Positions 23,253 to 23,560 of a stretch of DNA of 23,560 nt are shown in pieces; within the stretch, counting starts at the first letter, position 1, and every line of letters starts with the position of its first letter. The DNA comes from UBA1361 sp035647455 (GTDB lineage Bacteria; Bacillota_I; Bacilli_A; RFN20; CAG-826), in NCBI GenBank assembly GCA_035647455.1, contig DASRNI010000017.1:1-23560 (forward strand). Direction: 5' to 3'. Both the position numbers and the translations under genes were made by a program. The notes under the pieces were generated by a model that searched no databases, had not been told where the DNA came from, and saw nothing but the letters and a program-made list of their open reading frames with translations.

Positions 23253-23560
23253 ATGAACGCTGTATATATTAAAGAATTTGGTGACGCGAGTAAGATTATT
23301 GTTGGTCAACTTGATAAACCTAGCGTTAAGGCTGGTGAAGTTTTAATTAAAACACTCGCAACAACAATTAATAACGTCGATATCATGATTAGAAAAGGTT
23401 TATATCCAATTGATGCACCGATGCCATTTTTACTTGGAAGAGATGTCGTCGGTATTGTAATCGACGCAAATAATAGCGCGTTTAACAAAGGTGACATCGT
23501 CTGGAGTAATTCGCTTGGTTACGAAAACCGTAACGGTGCGAGTGCGAGTTACTTAGCAAT
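23253..23560 (+). CDS. MDR-family zinc-type alcohol dehydrogenase / quinone oxidoreductase (N-terminal part)
   Basis: The frame runs open from ATG 23253 to the window edge, 102 codons. GGAAGGAG lies seven bases before the start. The visible part is the GroES-like N-terminal domain of the medium-chain dehydrogenase/reductase superfamily: a MNAVYIKEFGDASKI start, GEVLIKTLATTINNVDIMIRKGLYP, and the FLLGRDVVGIVIDAN motif (usual form PxxxGxDxxGxV). The catalytic-zinc Cys of true alcohol dehydrogenases is absent at the NNVDIMIRKG position, which favours the NADPH:quinone reductase/zeta-crystallin branch. The Rossmann domain lies beyond the window. A TATAGT at 23203-23208 could be its -10, without a clear -35. 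Confidence 0.85.
   Translation, partial: MNAVYIKEFGDASKIIVGQLDKPSVKAGEVLIKTLATTINNVDIMIRKGLYPIDAPMPFLLGRDVVGIVIDANNSAFNKGDIVWSNSLGYENRNGASASYLA

Noticed and set aside
1..23560. CRISPR arrays, insertion sequences, phage attachment sites, replication origin
   Set aside because: I saw no spaced direct-repeat array, transposase, integrase, terminal repeats or DnaA-box cluster anywhere in the window.

Overview
The window is chromosomal housekeeping DNA from a low-to-moderate GC (about 40% by eye) relative of the Bacillota. Two T-box leaders, AGGAGG-type ribosome sites, RNase HIII, MutS2 and the mraZ-rsmH-ftsA-ftsZ order point that way. The division cluster contains no peptidoglycan genes at all (no ftsI/pbp, mraY, murD, murG or ftsW), and nothing separates ftsZ from ileS. 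This suggests a wall-less or cell-wall-reduced lineage near the Mycoplasmatota (Acholeplasma/Izemoplasma-like). UGA serves as a stop codon (ftsZ and mutS2 end in TGA, every Trp is TGG), so this is not a UGA=Trp mycoplasma. The placement is inference.

Layout. 1-93: tail of an unidentified gene. 216-899: Ser-rich lipoprotein of unknown role. 1060-4104: large three-part protein (WYL-like N-terminus, SF1 Upf1-like helicase, C-terminal DUF2726-type nuclease fold). 4171-8302: Phe T-box leader, pheS, pheT and yceD, closed by a terminator. 8392-12387: strong promoter and tandem MraZ-type repeats, then mraZ, rsmH, a 72-residue membrane protein in the ftsL position, ftsA with its own promoter, and ftsZ. 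12384-16800: consensus promoter overlapping the ftsZ stop, Ile T-box leader, ileS, lspA and an rluD-type gene, with overlapping reading frames. 16772-17671: rnhC on the minus strand, tail-to-tail with rluD. 17814-18860: an orphan protein with one membrane segment, a beta-rich domain, a GNAT acetyltransferase domain and a Cys tail; its serine codon usage is unlike its neighbours and two inverted repeats lie in its promoter region. 18923-22989: mutS2 and uvrC, translationally coupled. 23069-23145: tRNA-Arg(UCU) with a terminator. 23253-end: start of an MDR-family oxidoreductase.

The core genes serve translation (PheRS, IleRS, RluD, RsmH, tRNA-Arg), division (MraZ, FtsA, FtsZ), lipoprotein maturation (LspA, which could process the lipoprotein at 216) and DNA maintenance (RNase HIII, MutS2, UvrC). 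The two most unusual items are the helicase-nuclease fusion and the membrane/beta/GNAT protein. A third is a repeated arrangement in which an extended -10 (TGnTAAAAT) lies so close to the ATG that the mRNA should be leaderless (helicase gene, rnhC, mutS2).
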